DNA from: Erythrobacter sp. CCH5-A1
GTDB taxonomy: Bacteria > Pseudomonadota > Alphaproteobacteria > Sphingomonadales > Sphingomonadaceae
DNA length: 64,000 bases
NCBI RefSeq assembly: GCF_001557115.1
Contig: NZ_LSKQ01000056.1
Span: forward strand, 1 to 64,000
Reading direction: 5' to 3'
The position numbers and the translations under genes were made by a program. Of this stretch, positions 37,569-47,266 are shown piece after piece. How positions within the stretch are numbered: position 1 is the stretch's first letter; each line of letters starts with the position of its first letter. Under the pieces are notes generated by a model. It was given only the letters and a program-made list of their open reading frames with translations, did not search any database and was not told where the DNA came from.

Positions 37569-38429
37569 ATGCCCGATCCTGCGCGCTCCCCCTGCTGGCT
37601 CGTCGTCAATCCGGCAAGCGGGAGCAACGATTCGAACTCGGCAGAGAAGGTCACCGCCGCGATCGAGACGCGCGGGTGGGAGGTGGCGCGGGTGATCGCC
37701 TTTCCCGACGATGCCCTGCCCGATCCCGCCGCGCTCGATGCCGCCGGGGTGGGAATGGTCGCGGTCTATACCGGGGACGGGACGATCAACGCGCTGGTCA
37801 ATCATCTGGCGGGCTGGGGCGGCAAGGTGCTGGTGCTGCCGGGCGGGACGATGAACCTCCTGCCGCTGCGTCTCCACCGCACCACCGATCTCGACACGAT
37901 CCTCGATATCGTCGCGGCCGGCGGCGCGCTCGCCCGCAGGCCCCTGTGCCTGCGGTGCCCGGGCGGGGTGGCGCTTGCCGGGCTGCTGGTCGGCCCCGGC
38001 ACGGCCTGGAACCGGGTGCGCGAATCGATGCGCAGCGGGGCCATCACCGAAGTCGCCAAGGAGGCCATCGCCGCGCTGCGCGAGACCACCACCGGCCCCG
38101 GCATCCGCGTCGCCGATCGCCGCGCGAGCCGCGAGGGGGGCTATCCGCTGGTCGAGCTCACCCCCGGCGAGCACGGGGTGCAGATCCTCGGCTACTACGC
38201 CGACGCCGCGCTCGATTACACCGCGCAGGCCTGGGCGACGCTGCGCCACCGTTTTCGCGAAGGGCCGCACGACAAGCTGGGCCTCGCCGAGGCGATCGTC
38301 CTAGAAAGTGTCGACGGCGGGCCGCTCGCCTGCCTGATCGACGGCGAACCGGCTGAATGCCCGCCCGGTTCAACCTTTGCGGTGGAGCCCTGCGGGGTCG
38401 ATCTGCTAGCGACCGCGCATGACATCTAG
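37569..38429 (+). CDS. diacylglycerol/lipid kinase family protein
   Basis: A 286-residue soluble lipid kinase of the DAGK catalytic (YegS/DgkB) family. It has WLVVNPASGSND near residue 10, VYTGDGTINALVN near 66 (the GDGT glycine loop) and VLPGGTMNLLPL near 94, where most family members have GGTAND; the final Asp is replaced. The C-terminal half is a beta-rich domain. It probably phosphorylates a diacylglycerol-like or sphingoid lipid, an inference only. The gene overlaps the metallophosphoesterase gene by 11 bases. Confidence 0.82.
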   Translation: MPDPARSPCWLVVNPASGSNDSNSAEKVTAAIETRGWEVARVIAFPDDALPDPAALDAAGVGMVAVYTGDGTINALVNHLAGWGGKVLVLPGGTMNLLPLRLHRTTDLDTILDIVAAGGALARRPLCLRCPGGVALAGLLVGPGTAWNRVRESMRSGAITEVAKEAIAALRETTTGPGIRVADRRASREGGYPLVELTPGEHGVQILGYYADAALDYTAQAWATLRHRFREGPHDKLGLAEAIVLESVDGGPLACLIDGEPAECPPGSTFAVEPCGVDLLATAHDI

Positions 38430-39279
38430 CCCCCTCACCCTGTTCCACCTCTCCGACATCCACTTCGGGCTGGAGGACAAGCGCGCGCTCGCCTGGGTGC
38501 GCGACGAGATCGCGACACGGCGCCCGGATGCGGTGGTCATCACCGGCGATCACACGATGCGCGCCCGCCACCACGAATTCGCTGCCGCGACGCGCTGGAT
38601 CAACGCGCTCGAGGTGCCGGTGACGATCGCCATCGGCAACCACGACATGCCCTATTTCAACCTCTTCGAGCGCTTCACGACGCCCTACAAGCGGTTCGAG
38701 GGAATGAAGGCGCTGGTCGAGCGCGAGATCGACCTTCCCGGCCTCGCCATCGTGCCGCTGAAATCAGTGCGCCGCTGGCAGCCGCGCACCAACTGGTCGA
38801 AGGGCTGGGTCACCGAGCCGGCGCTCGAGCGCTGCCTTGCCGCAATCGACCGGCTGCCGGCGGGCACGGCCACGCTGATCTCGGTCCACCACCCGCTGCG
38901 CGAGGTCGGCACGCATGGCACCGCGCTCACCCACGGGGGCGAGAAGGCGCTCGCCGAACTGGCGAAGCGCGGTGTGATCGGGGTGCTGTCGGGCCATGTC
39001 CACGACGCCTTCGACATCGCCGAGCCCACGGCAGAGGGGCCGGTGCGGATGATCGGCGCAGGCACACTCTCGCAGCGCACCCGCTCGACCCCGCCGAGCT
39101 TCAACGAGCTGGTGTGGGACGGGGCGAGCCTGAGCGTCACGGTCCGCAATCTCGAGCATGTGCCGACCGAGGACATGCTGATCGAGGATGTACCCGCCGA
39201 TGCCATGCCCCCGCGCTCGCCGGGCGAGCCGGTGGCTCCGGTGGCGCAGGTTCCGGCCATCGACCCGCCGGTGCACTGA
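38419..39279 (+). CDS. calcineurin-like metallophosphoesterase
   Basis: A 286-residue dimetal phosphoesterase. The classical blocks are all present: LSDIHFG near residue 10, ITGDHTMRAR near 45 (His where Asn or Leu is usual after GD), GNHDMPYF near 74, HHPLRE near 157 and SGHVHDAF near 193. The C-terminal 60 residues are an acidic, Pro-rich tail. Coding overlap with the lipid kinase gene suggests they act in the same lipid-phosphate pathway, one adding and the other removing phosphate; this is an inference. Confidence 0.85.
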   Translation: MTSSPLTLFHLSDIHFGLEDKRALAWVRDEIATRRPDAVVITGDHTMRARHHEFAAATRWINALEVPVTIAIGNHDMPYFNLFERFTTPYKRFEGMKALVEREIDLPGLAIVPLKSVRRWQPRTNWSKGWVTEPALERCLAAIDRLPAGTATLISVHHPLREVGTHGTALTHGGEKALAELAKRGVIGVLSGHVHDAFDIAEPTAEGPVRMIGAGTLSQRTRSTPPSFNELVWDGASLSVTVRNLEHVPTEDMLIEDVPADAMPPRSPGEPVAPVAQVPAIDPPVH

Positions 39280-39465
39280 GCGGGGACTCGGTAAACATAC
39301 TGGGTCGGCGCTTAACCTTTCCTCTATCGCCCGCGTTAGGACTTTATTCGGGATATGATCGGTGCAGGCACGCGGGGGCGGCATACACCCGATTGTCGTT
39401 CACGCGTGTCTGCACCCCTTCACACCACTGCGCCGCCAGCCGGGGCGCGGTTCACGGGAAAGGCG

Positions 39466-39663
39466 ATGGGCATGATCAAATCGGTGATCTTCGGCGCGAT
39501 CGTTTCAGCGGTGATTGCGGTGGTGATCGGATCGCAGGGCACCAGCGGGGGACCCCTGGCGATTCACATGGTGTCGCTGGGCGATGTGCGGATGTTCTGG
39601 TCCTGGCCGATGTTCCTGTCGGGCACTGGGCTGTTTTTCGCGCTGTCCTTGCTGCAACGCTAG
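39466..39663 (+). CDS. small two-helix membrane protein, unknown
   Basis: A 65-residue protein, two hydrophobic segments (VIFGAIVSAVIAVVIGSQG and WSWPMFLSGTGLFFALSLL). GGAAAGG lies four bases before the ATG. Its origin upstream of rpsI, on the other strand, and the terminator behind it, suggest a small independent transcript. I do not recognise a family. The start MIKSV two codons later is equally possible. Confidence 0.55.
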   Translation: MGMIKSVIFGAIVSAVIAVVIGSQGTSGGPLAIHMVSLGDVRMFWSWPMFLSGTGLFFALSLLQR

Positions 39664-39683
39664 TCTCCGAGGCGCTGCAAACG

Positions 39684-39717
39684 AAAAAGGGCGGCTCCCT
39701 TGCGGGGGCCGCCCTTT
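39684..39717 (-). terminator. Rho-independent terminator shared by rpsI and the small membrane gene
   Basis: Arms AAAGGGCGGC (39686-39695) and GCCGCCCTTT (39708-39717). On the minus strand the hairpin is followed by a T-run, so it ends the rplM-rpsI transcript; the plus strand gives TTTCT, so it may work both ways. Confidence 0.85.
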
Positions 39718-39739
39718 CTGTATTCGAAAAGGCCGGGCC

Positions 39740-40255
39740 TTAGCGCTTCGAGAACTGGAAGCTGCGGCGGGCCTTGGCCTTGCCGTACTTCTTGCGCTCG
39801 ACCACGCGGCTGTCGCGGGTGAGGAAGCCTTCGGCCTTCACCGCGCTGCGCAGCTCGGGCTCGTACTTGGAGAGCGCCTGGGCGATCCCGTGCTTCACCG
39901 CGCCCGCCTGGCCCGACAGACCGCCGCCGCGCACGGTGGCGATCACGTCGTACTGGCCGGCACGGTCGGTGACGGTGAAGGGCTGGTTGATCACTAGACG
40001 CAGGGTCGGACGCGCGAAATAGGTTTCCTGATCGCGGCCGTTGATGGTGATCTTGCCGGTGCCGGGCTTGACCCACACGCGGGCGACCGCGTCCTTGCGG
40101 CGGCCGGTGGCGTAGGAGCGGCCCTGCGCGTCGATCTCGCGCTCGCGCAGCGGCGCGGTGACGCGGGCGATTTCGGCAGCGTCACCCTGCGGGACGCCGG
40201 CGGCGATGTCCTTCAGATCGGCGAGATCCGAGACGGTTGCGGTTTCGTCAGCCAT
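39740..40255 (-). CDS. rpsI: 30S ribosomal protein S9
   Basis: Ribosomal protein uS9, 171 residues. The core starts at about residue 46 with [20 protein letters not shown] and ends in the basic tail [11 protein letters not shown] that contacts P-site tRNA. The first 45 residues form an acidic N-terminal extension ([19 protein letters not shown]) absent from E. coli S9. The start overlaps the rplM stop by one base (TAATG), so the two are coupled as usual. Confidence 0.97.
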   Translation of the reverse strand: MADETATVSDLADLKDIAAGVPQGDAAEIARVTAPLREREIDAQGRSYATGRRKDAVARVWVKPGTGKITINGRDQETYFARPTLRLVINQPFTVTDRAGQYDVIATVRGGGLSGQAGAVKHGIAQALSKYEPELRSAVKAEGFLTRDSRVVERKKYGKAKARRSFQFSKR

Positions 40256-40734
40256 TATGCGGCCACCTTGTTCTTGCGGTTCATGGAAGCGACGTCGAGC
40301 ACCTGCGGCTTCTGGCCGTCATGCGGGTGCTCGGTGCCGGCATAGAGGTGCAGCGCCTTCATCTGCTTGCGGCCGAGGGGGCCGCGCGGAATCATGCGCT
40401 CGACAGCCTTTTCGAGCACGCGCTCGGGGAAACGACCGCCCAGCACCTTGGCGGGGGTGGTTTCCTTGATGCCGCCGGGGTGGCCGGTGTGCTTGTAATA
40501 GACCTTGTCGCCCATCTTGTTGCCGGTGAACTTCACCTTGTCGACATTGATGACGATCACGTGATCGCCGCAATCGACGTGCGGGGTGTAGCTCGGCTTG
40601 GTCTTGCCGCGCAGGATGTTGGCGATGATCGAGGCCAGACGACCGACGACGAGACCGTCGGCGTCGATGATGTGCCAGTTCTTTTCGACCTCGGCCGGTT
40701 TGATCGACCGGGTCTGCTTGGTGAGCGCCTTCAT
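40255..40734 (-). CDS. rplM: 50S ribosomal protein L13
   Basis: Ribosomal protein uL13, 159 residues, early assembly protein of the large subunit. It has the [16 protein letters not shown] opening, the [16 protein letters not shown] block and [20 protein letters not shown] near the end. It is first in the rplM-rpsI operon. The C-terminal NRKNKVAA is longer than in E. coli. Confidence 0.97.
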   Translation of the reverse strand: MKALTKQTRSIKPAEVEKNWHIIDADGLVVGRLASIIANILRGKTKPSYTPHVDCGDHVIVINVDKVKFTGNKMGDKVYYKHTGHPGGIKETTPAKVLGGRFPERVLEKAVERMIPRGPLGRKQMKALHLYAGTEHPHDGQKPQVLDVASMNRKNKVAA

Positions 40735-40821
40735 GGCATGTGTCCTTGGTTCGAATGCTCTGCCGGGAGGTGTCCGGGAGAATCACCCCCGCGGGCCGGG
40801 CCCCGGGAGCGAAGTGGCGCG

Positions 40822-40850
40822 CAAATGTCGTTTGGGGCGCGCGAAGTCAA
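40822..40850 (-). promoter_or_regulatory. candidate promoter of rplM-rpsI
   Basis: On the minus strand, TTGACT (40845-40850) is followed 17 bases on by CATTTG (40822-40827), giving a leader of about 80 bases. The -35 is good and the -10 poor. A small AT-rich palindrome, GCGGTA-AAATAA-TACCGC, lies just behind at 40872-40889. Confidence 0.35.
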
Positions 40851-40888
40851 GCAAAAGCGCCGTTTTTGGATGCGGTAAAATAATACCG

Positions 40889-41206
40889 CTAGCCCGGAAC
40901 GCTCCCCGCGAGCCATGCGAAAGTGGCCGGATGGACCGCGTCGGCGTGCCAGCCGATGATCGCGGGGGTGTCGTAGGGGTGAAGCTCGCCGAGGCGTTCG
41001 ACGACGTCCTCGAGCCGTTCGGCGGTGGTCTTGAACAGCACGGCGACCTCGGAGCCGGTGGCGCGGGCGCCCTCCCAGACGAAGCGGCTCTCGATGGCGC
41101 CGAGGATGTTGGCGCAGGCGATCAACTGGTCATCGAGCAGCGCGTCGGCTGCGGCGCGGGCGCTGTCGGCGTCGGGGAAGGGGCACCAGACGAGCGCGGC
41201 GCTCAC
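40889..41206 (-). CDS. cutA: divalent cation tolerance protein CutA
   Basis: A 105-residue CutA-family trimer, PII-like fold. Family segments: ALVWCPFPDADSARAAADAL, the CANILGAIESRFVWEG loop, EVAVLFKTTAERLEDVVERL, and the HPYDTPAIIGW block. The link to copper tolerance in E. coli is old and unsettled. The GTG start overlaps the ctaA stop by four bases, so it is translated with the heme A synthase gene. Confidence 0.9.
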   Translation of the reverse strand: MSAALVWCPFPDADSARAAADALLDDQLIACANILGAIESRFVWEGARATGSEVAVLFKTTAERLEDVVERLGELHPYDTPAIIGWHADAVHPATFAWLAGSVPG

Positions 41207-42282
41207 TGGCCAGCCCGCCCGTAGGAATGCATCGCCCGCACGGTCGCGACGACGGTCAGCGCGCCGACCAGCTGGTGCGCGGCGGCGATCCAGAGGGAGA
41301 CGCCACTCATCACCGTCGCGATGCCGAGCAGCACCATCGTCCCGAAGGCGGAGTGGACCAGGACGCTGTCGAGCCGCGACGTCTTGCGCACAGCGCGCGC
41401 CAGCCACACCAGCGCCGCGACCGCGAACCACGCCCACCAGCGGTGCATGAAGTGCAGGACGAAGGGATCGTTGAAGAGGGTCGCCAGCACACCGGCCGAC
41501 CAGTCGGCCTCCGGCACCAGCCGCCCGTTCATCAGCGGCCAGTCGCTCGCCGCGTGCCCGGCGTTGAGGCCCGCGACGAAAGCGCCGAGCAGCAGCTGGA
41601 CGAACAGCACCCCCGCCACCAGCGCTGCCCCCGCCTTCAAAGGCGCAGGGCGCGCAGCCGGGTCGCTCGCCAGCAGCCGCAGGTCGCGCGCGGTCCACAC
41701 CAGCCCCGCCAGCAGAAACAGCGCGGTCAGCAGGTGCGCGGCGAGGCGGAAGTGGCTCACGTCGGTGAGGCTCGTCGCGCCCATGCCCGAGGACACCATG
41801 TACCACCCCAGCGCCCCCTGCCCGCAGATCAGCGCGAACATCGCGGCCAGCCGCCAGCCGTAACCTTTCGGGATCGCCCGGCGGAGAGCGAAGACGAGCA
41901 GCGGCAGCAGGAAGGCGAGCCCGATCAGGCGTCCGAGAATGCGGTGGAACCACTCCCAGAAGAAGATGAACTGGAACGCGGCGAGGTCCATCCCGGCCGG
42001 GCCACTTTCCATCCGGTATTCGGCGGTCGCGCGGTACTTGGCGAATTCGGCCTGCCATGCCGTGTCGCTCAGCGGCGGTAGGATGCCGCTGACGACATTC
42101 CATTCGGTGATCGACAGCCCGCTCTCGGTCAGTCGGGTGATCCCGCCGACGACGACGATCGTCACCACCAGCACTGCCACCAGCTCGAGCCAGCGCGCCA
42201 CCGCCAGCGGACGAGCGCGGGCCCCGGCGGCGGGCGCGAACAGGTCCGATACGTCGTTCGGCAGGGGGGCGGAGGCGGCCAT
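41203..42282 (-). CDS. ctaA: heme A synthase (COX15/CtaA)
   Basis: Membrane protein of 359 residues, about eight transmembrane helices, which oxidises the C8 methyl of heme O to a formyl to make heme A for cytochrome aa3 oxidases. The family motifs include GGITRLTESGLSITEWN near residue 46, FFWEWFHRILGRLIG with its heme His near 106, and MHRWWAWFA with the matching His later. The start MAASAPLPN was chosen since longer frames upstream have no homology. It is in an overlapping pair with cutA. Confidence 0.93.
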   Translation of the reverse strand: MAASAPLPNDVSDLFAPAAGARARPLAVARWLELVAVLVVTIVVVGGITRLTESGLSITEWNVVSGILPPLSDTAWQAEFAKYRATAEYRMESGPAGMDLAAFQFIFFWEWFHRILGRLIGLAFLLPLLVFALRRAIPKGYGWRLAAMFALICGQGALGWYMVSSGMGATSLTDVSHFRLAAHLLTALFLLAGLVWTARDLRLLASDPAARPAPLKAGAALVAGVLFVQLLLGAFVAGLNAGHAASDWPLMNGRLVPEADWSAGVLATLFNDPFVLHFMHRWWAWFAVAALVWLARAVRKTSRLDSVLVHSAFGTMVLLGIATVMSGVSLWIAAAHQLVGALTVVATVRAMHSYGRAGQ

Positions 42283-42372
42283 GATCCTCGCGCCTTTGTC
42301 TCCGCGCGCGCCGCGAGGCAAGCCCGTTCGCCGCAAAGCCGGGTGCACCGGGCGCAACTGCGCCTTGCCAAA

Positions 42373-42387
42373 TGTAACAACATAACA
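42373..42387 (+). promoter_or_regulatory. Zur-box-like palindrome
   Basis: TGTAACAACATAACA fits the alphaproteobacterial Zur pattern TGTnAnnnnnTnACA, with outer TGT and ACA perfect and the inner bases degenerate. It is 18 bases before the MerC-like gene and 90 bases before ctaA on the other strand. The call is a pattern match only. Confidence 0.4.
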
Positions 42388-42404
42388 TACATGCCGCTCC
42401 AGAC

Positions 42405-42794
42405 ATGACCCCTGACACCCTGCCCCCTGCGAGTCGCAGCTCGCTGCGCCGCCGACTCGATCATCTGGGCATCGGGCTCGCCGGCCTGTGTGCGCTGCAT
42501 TGCCTCGCCACGCTGGTGGTGGTCTCGGCGCTGGGGCTGGGCGGGCACTTCCTGCTTGACGAGAACATCCACCGCATCGGCCTCCTGCTGGCGCTGATCG
42601 TCGCCGCGCTGGCGATCGGGCGGGGGATGCTGCGGAGCGGGCGGCGCGAGCCGTTCCTCGTGGCGCTGGCTGGTCTCGCGCTGATGGGCTTCGCGCTGCT
42701 GGTGCCGCACGGGACCAACGAATTCCTGCTGACGCTGGTCGGTGTCGCCATCGTCTCCGTCGCCCACTGGATGAACCTGCGCCGCGCGGACTGA
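42405..42794 (+). CDS. MerC-like membrane protein
   Basis: A 129-residue protein with four transmembrane helices. The first, [20 protein letters not shown] (about residues 21-40), carries the CxxxC-like Cys pair of MerC metal transporters. No mer operon is nearby, so mercury is not implied; a transition metal or metalloregulated role is more likely. A Zur-like palindrome stands upstream. It is divergent from ctaA. Relatives annotated MerC-domain proteins are frequent in Sphingomonadales. Confidence 0.78.
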   Translation: MTPDTLPPASRSSLRRRLDHLGIGLAGLCALHCLATLVVVSALGLGGHFLLDENIHRIGLLLALIVAALAIGRGMLRSGRREPFLVALAGLALMGFALLVPHGTNEFLLTLVGVAIVSVAHWMNLRRAD

Positions 42795-42843
42795 TCAAAA
42801 CGCGCGGGTTGCGCGGGGGCTGCGAGGGACTATGTCACCGCGC

Positions 42844-43821
42844 ATGACCAAGACCATTACCCTGAACGGCGCCCCCCACCGCTCGGCCGCCGCCACGATT
42901 GCCGATCTGGTGCGCGAGCTCGATCTCGTCCCCGAGAAGGTCGCGGTCGAGCGCAACGGCGAAATCGTCCCGCGCTCGACGCTGGCCGAGGCGGCGCTGG
43001 CAGAGGGGGACACGCTCGAGATCGTGCATTTCGTCGGCGGGGGCGATCATGCGGCGGATACCTGGACCGTAGCGGGCCGCACCTTCCGCTCGCGGCTGAT
43101 CGTCGGCACGGGCAAGTACAAGAGCTTCGAACAGAACGCCGCCGCGGTGGAAGCCTCCGGCGCGGAGATCGTCACGGTCGCGGTGCGGCGCGTGAATGTC
43201 AGCGATCCCAAGGCGCCGATGCTGACCGATTTCATCGACCCCAAGAAAATCACCTACCTCCCCAACACCGCCGGATGCTTCACCGGCGAGGAAGCCGTGC
43301 GCACGCTGCGGCTCGCGCGCGAGGCGGGGGGCTGGGACCTCGTCAAGCTCGAGGTGCTGGGCGAGGCGCGCACGCTCTACCCCGACATGCGCGAGACCCT
43401 GAAGGCAACCGAAGTGCTGGCCAAGGAGGGCTTCCTGCCCATGGTCTACTGCGCCGACGATCCGATTGCGGCCAAGCAGCTGGAAGACGCGGGCGCGGTG
43501 GCGATCATGCCGCTGGGCGCGCCGATCGGCTCGGGCCTCGGCATCCAGAACCGCGTGACGATCCGGCTCATTGTGGAGGGCGCCAAGGTGCCGGTGCTCG
43601 TGGACGCGGGCGTGGGCACGGCCTCGGACGCGGCGGTCGGCATGGAGCTGGGCTGCGACGGCATCCTGATGAACACCGCCATCGCGGAGGCGAAAGATCC
43701 GATCCGCATGGCCCGCGCGATGAAGCTGGCGGTCGAGGCCGGACGCGAGGCCTACCTTGCGGGCCGCATGGCGCGGCGGATGTATGCCGATCCTAGCAGT
43801 CCCTTGGCGGGGCTTATTTGA
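42844..43821 (+). CDS. thiG: ThiS-ThiG fusion: sulfur carrier plus thiazole synthase
   Basis: A 325-residue fusion. Residues 1-67 are ThiS ([20 protein letters not shown], ending HFVGGG), the sulfur carrier that is activated as a thiocarboxylate. Residues 75-325 are ThiG with [13 protein letters not shown], the Schiff-base Lys in [10 protein letters not shown], and [13 protein letters not shown]. The two normally act as separate proteins in making the thiazole phosphate of thiamine. The internal GG is followed by more residues, so the carrier may need no free C-terminus here, or could be cleaved. No TPP riboswitch elements were seen in the 49 bases upstream. Confidence 0.9.
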   Translation: MTKTITLNGAPHRSAAATIADLVRELDLVPEKVAVERNGEIVPRSTLAEAALAEGDTLEIVHFVGGGDHAADTWTVAGRTFRSRLIVGTGKYKSFEQNAAAVEASGAEIVTVAVRRVNVSDPKAPMLTDFIDPKKITYLPNTAGCFTGEEAVRTLRLAREAGGWDLVKLEVLGEARTLYPDMRETLKATEVLAKEGFLPMVYCADDPIAAKQLEDAGAVAIMPLGAPIGSGLGIQNRVTIRLIVEGAKVPVLVDAGVGTASDAAVGMELGCDGILMNTAIAEAKDPIRMARAMKLAVEAGREAYLAGRMARRMYADPSSPLAGLI

Positions 43822-43840
43822 TCTGGCCTCAAGCGCCGGC

Positions 43841-43914
43841 GCGCGCGTCCGCGCGCTTGGCTTTCCTCCGGGGGCCCGGCCCTGCGGGCCACCCCTCCGG
43901 GCGCGCGTTCGCGC
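43841..43914. repeat. GC-rich hairpin cluster after thiG
   Basis: Three short self-complementary units in a row: GCGCGC-GTCC-GCGCGC (43841-43856), GGCCCG-CCCTG-CGGGCC (43873-43890) and GCGCGCGTTCGCGC (43901-43914). None is followed by a T-run. They may stabilise or end the thiG message, or be ordinary for this GC-rich genome. Confidence 0.4.
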
Positions 43915-43954
43915 TTAGGTCCCGTCCGTTGGCGGGCCGATTTGTTCCTTCTAC

Positions 43955-43973
43955 CTAACGCTTAATTAACCAT
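43955..43973 (+). promoter_or_regulatory. CtrA-box-like motif before an unknown gene
   Basis: CTAA, seven bases, then TTAACCAT, one mismatch from TTAA-N7-TTAA with the CC extension. It lies 38 bases before the ATG at 44011. Confidence 0.4.
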
Positions 43974-44010
43974 CTTCAGCGACGTTCTCCCTGTCCGAAG
44001 GAGACGCGCC

Positions 44011-44523
44011 ATGATGATGCCGATTGCCGAGATGCGGGAATTCGCCGGGTTCGCCCCTGCCGAGCAGCGTTACATCAAGCGCAGCCTCGACATCGGCCTC
44101 GCCCGCACCGATGCCTTCCGGCGCTGGGGCCGCTCCGAGGCGGAGAACACCGCGATCCGCCGGCAATATGTCGCCTATCAGGATTTGAAGGCGCTGCGCG
44201 GCCTGATCCCGCAGGATGATACGCCTTACGAGGTCGAACGCTTCCTCGGCAAGCTGGTGCGCCTTGCCGCCTTCGATCTGGAACAGGAGCGGCTGGCGTG
44301 CTTTTCGGCCTTCCGCTTCCTCTACGAACGCCTGCTCGGCGCGGCGGTGCGCCCCTACCTCCCGGCCGCCTTCTGCGCCGCGAGCGCGCTTCCGGTCATC
44401 CGCCCGGAGCGCCGCAAGCTGCTGCTCCAATCCTTGAGCGAAGCCGCCGCTACCGCCCCCGGCTGGTCCGAGCGCGAGCCCGTGTTCCTTCCCGAATATG
44501 TGGACGACTTCGAAGCGGCTTAA
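44011..44523 (+). CDS. conserved helical protein, unknown
   Basis: A 170-residue soluble protein, predicted mostly helical and rich in Arg, Ala and Leu. Notable stretches are MMMPIAEMREFAGFAPAEQR, RYIKRSLDIGLARTDAFRRW and FLEVERFLGKLVRLA-like segments. It has no signal peptide or transmembrane helix, and I do not recognise a family. The gene is preceded by a CtrA-like motif and followed after 16 bases by a ribbon-helix-helix gene on the same strand. The gene may belong to a CtrA-linked small regulon. Confidence 0.6.
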   Translation: MMMPIAEMREFAGFAPAEQRYIKRSLDIGLARTDAFRRWGRSEAENTAIRRQYVAYQDLKALRGLIPQDDTPYEVERFLGKLVRLAAFDLEQERLACFSAFRFLYERLLGAAVRPYLPAAFCAASALPVIRPERRKLLLQSLSEAAATAPGWSEREPVFLPEYVDDFEAA

Positions 44524-44539
44524 GTGTTAGTTGGGGAGC

Positions 44540-44770
44540 ATGGACTCCCCCTACCACCCCCCGGTCAAGCGCTCGCTCGCCATCGCGGGCCACCAGACCT
44601 CGATCAGCCTCGAACCGCTGTTCTGGGAGATGCTGAAGGCCGCCGCGTCGCGCGAGGGGCTGGCGGTTGCCGCCCTTGTCGCCCGCATCGATGCCGAACG
44701 GATCAAATCGCCCACGCCACCGGGGCTCGCCAGCGCGATCCGGGTGTGGCTGGTGGTCAATCAACCCTAA
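44540..44770 (+). CDS. ribbon-helix-helix domain protein
   Basis: A 76-residue protein resembling the RHH_4 family: KRSLAIAGHQTSISLEPLFWEMLKAAASREGLAVAALVARID. The short strand HQTSISL followed by two helices fits a ribbon-helix-helix DNA-binding fold. The family is common in alphaproteobacteria and mostly uncharacterised. ATG is used; the upstream TTG at 44531 lies in a GGGGAG track. It follows the unknown helical gene and may share its transcript. Confidence 0.7.
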   Translation: MDSPYHPPVKRSLAIAGHQTSISLEPLFWEMLKAAASREGLAVAALVARIDAERIKSPTPPGLASAIRVWLVVNQP

Positions 44771-44903
44771 AACGCAACGCAGCTTGGGCTTGGGCTTCGC
44801 CGAAAATCGTGCCAGCGCGGCACCCGGCGCGCAGCGACCTTCAGGGTCGTGAGCACCGGTAGGTCGTGCTGGAGCGATTTGCAGGCCAGCACAAGGCCAA
44901 GCG

Positions 44904-46184
<1,281 letters not shown>

Positions 46185-46334
46185 CCCGCCAGCCTTAGCG
46201 AAAAGTGCCTTTCGTGCAACTCGCGCGCGCGGGTGGCTGGTGACGATTCCGAACAATCATTGACCTTGTTTATGGCGCAAGGCACGGGGGCATCGGACGC
46301 GCCAGCAAGCGTCCACCCAACAAGAGAGCCTTCG

Positions 46335-47225
46335 ATGTCTCCCAAGCCCATCAAGAAAGCCGTGTTCCCCGTCGCGGGGCTCGGCACGCGCTTCCTCCCA
46401 GCCACCAAGGTGGTTCCCAAGGAACTGCTGCCGGTGGTGGACCGCCCGCTGATCCAGTACGCGGTCGACGAGGCGCGCGAGGCGGGGATCGAGCAGATGA
46501 TCTTCGTCACCGGGCGCGGCAAGACCGGGATCGTCGAGCATTTCGACATCGCTTTCGAGCTCGAGCAGACCATGACCGAGCGCGGCAAGGACCTCTCGGT
46601 GCTCGAACCGACCCGCGCGACCCCGGGCGACGTCATCGCGGTGCGCCAGCAGGTGCCGCTGGGCCTCGGACACGCGATCTGGTGCGCCCGCGCCATCGTC
46701 GGCAACGAACCCTTCGCGATCTTCCTGCCCGACGAGCTGATGGTGGCCCGGCAAGGCGGCACCGGCTGCATGAAGCAGATGGTCGAGGCTTACCAGGAGG
46801 TCGGCGGCAATCTCATCTCGGTGCTCGAGGTGCCGATGGAACAGGTCTCGTCCTACGGCGTGATCGACCCGGGCGAGGTGTTGGAAGGCTTTGGCGGCAA
46901 CCTCACCGAGGTCAAGGGCCTTGTCGAGAAGCCCAAGCAGGCCGATGCCCCCTCGAACAAGATCGTCTCGGGCCGTTATATCCTCCAGCCCGAAGTGATG
47001 CGCGTGCTCGAGACCCAGGGCAAGGGCGCGGGCGGCGAGATCCAGCTGACCGACGCAATGGCCAAGATGATCGGCACCCAGCCGTTCCACGCGGTGACCT
47101 TCGACGGCGCGCGGTATGACTGCGGGAGCAAGACCGGCTTCGTGCAGGCGACCCTCGCGATCGCGCTCGCCCGCCCCGACATGGGCGCCGAAGTGCGCGC
47201 GATCGCGCTGGATCTGCTGAAGTAG
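46335..47225 (+). CDS. galU: UTP-glucose-1-phosphate uridylyltransferase
   Basis: Makes UDP-glucose from UTP and glucose-1-phosphate, for exopolysaccharide, glycolipid and envelope synthesis; 296 residues. The nucleotide-binding motif VAGLGTRFLPATKVVPKELL (residues 13-32) and the GIEQMIFVTGRGK segment are characteristic. The start MSPKPIKKAVFPVAG follows GAGAGCC; a longer open frame continues antisense through murA. It is divergent from murA. Confidence 0.95.
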   Translation: MSPKPIKKAVFPVAGLGTRFLPATKVVPKELLPVVDRPLIQYAVDEAREAGIEQMIFVTGRGKTGIVEHFDIAFELEQTMTERGKDLSVLEPTRATPGDVIAVRQQVPLGLGHAIWCARAIVGNEPFAIFLPDELMVARQGGTGCMKQMVEAYQEVGGNLISVLEVPMEQVSSYGVIDPGEVLEGFGGNLTEVKGLVEKPKQADAPSNKIVSGRYILQPEVMRVLETQGKGAGGEIQLTDAMAKMIGTQPFHAVTFDGARYDCGSKTGFVQATLAIALARPDMGAEVRAIALDLLK

Positions 47226-47266
47226 CGCGCCCCTCGCCCGCTCCGGACGCGGCGCCCGGCAGCCCG

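Noticed and set aside
40555-40576. GATCACGTGATC palindrome in rplM resembling a parS core
   Set aside because: It shares only the CACGTG centre; the outer bases do not match parS and it lies 27 kb from the cluster.
40749-40762. GGTTCGAATGC resembling a tRNA T-loop before rplM
   Set aside because: No acceptor or anticodon stem can be drawn around it.
42795-42843. TPP riboswitch before thiG
   Set aside because: No CTGAGA-type core or GAACCTGAT-like element in the 49 bases; the gap is too short for a riboswitch.
43841-43914. Intrinsic terminator after thiG
   Set aside because: Hairpins are GC-rich with no T-run; recorded as a hairpin cluster instead.
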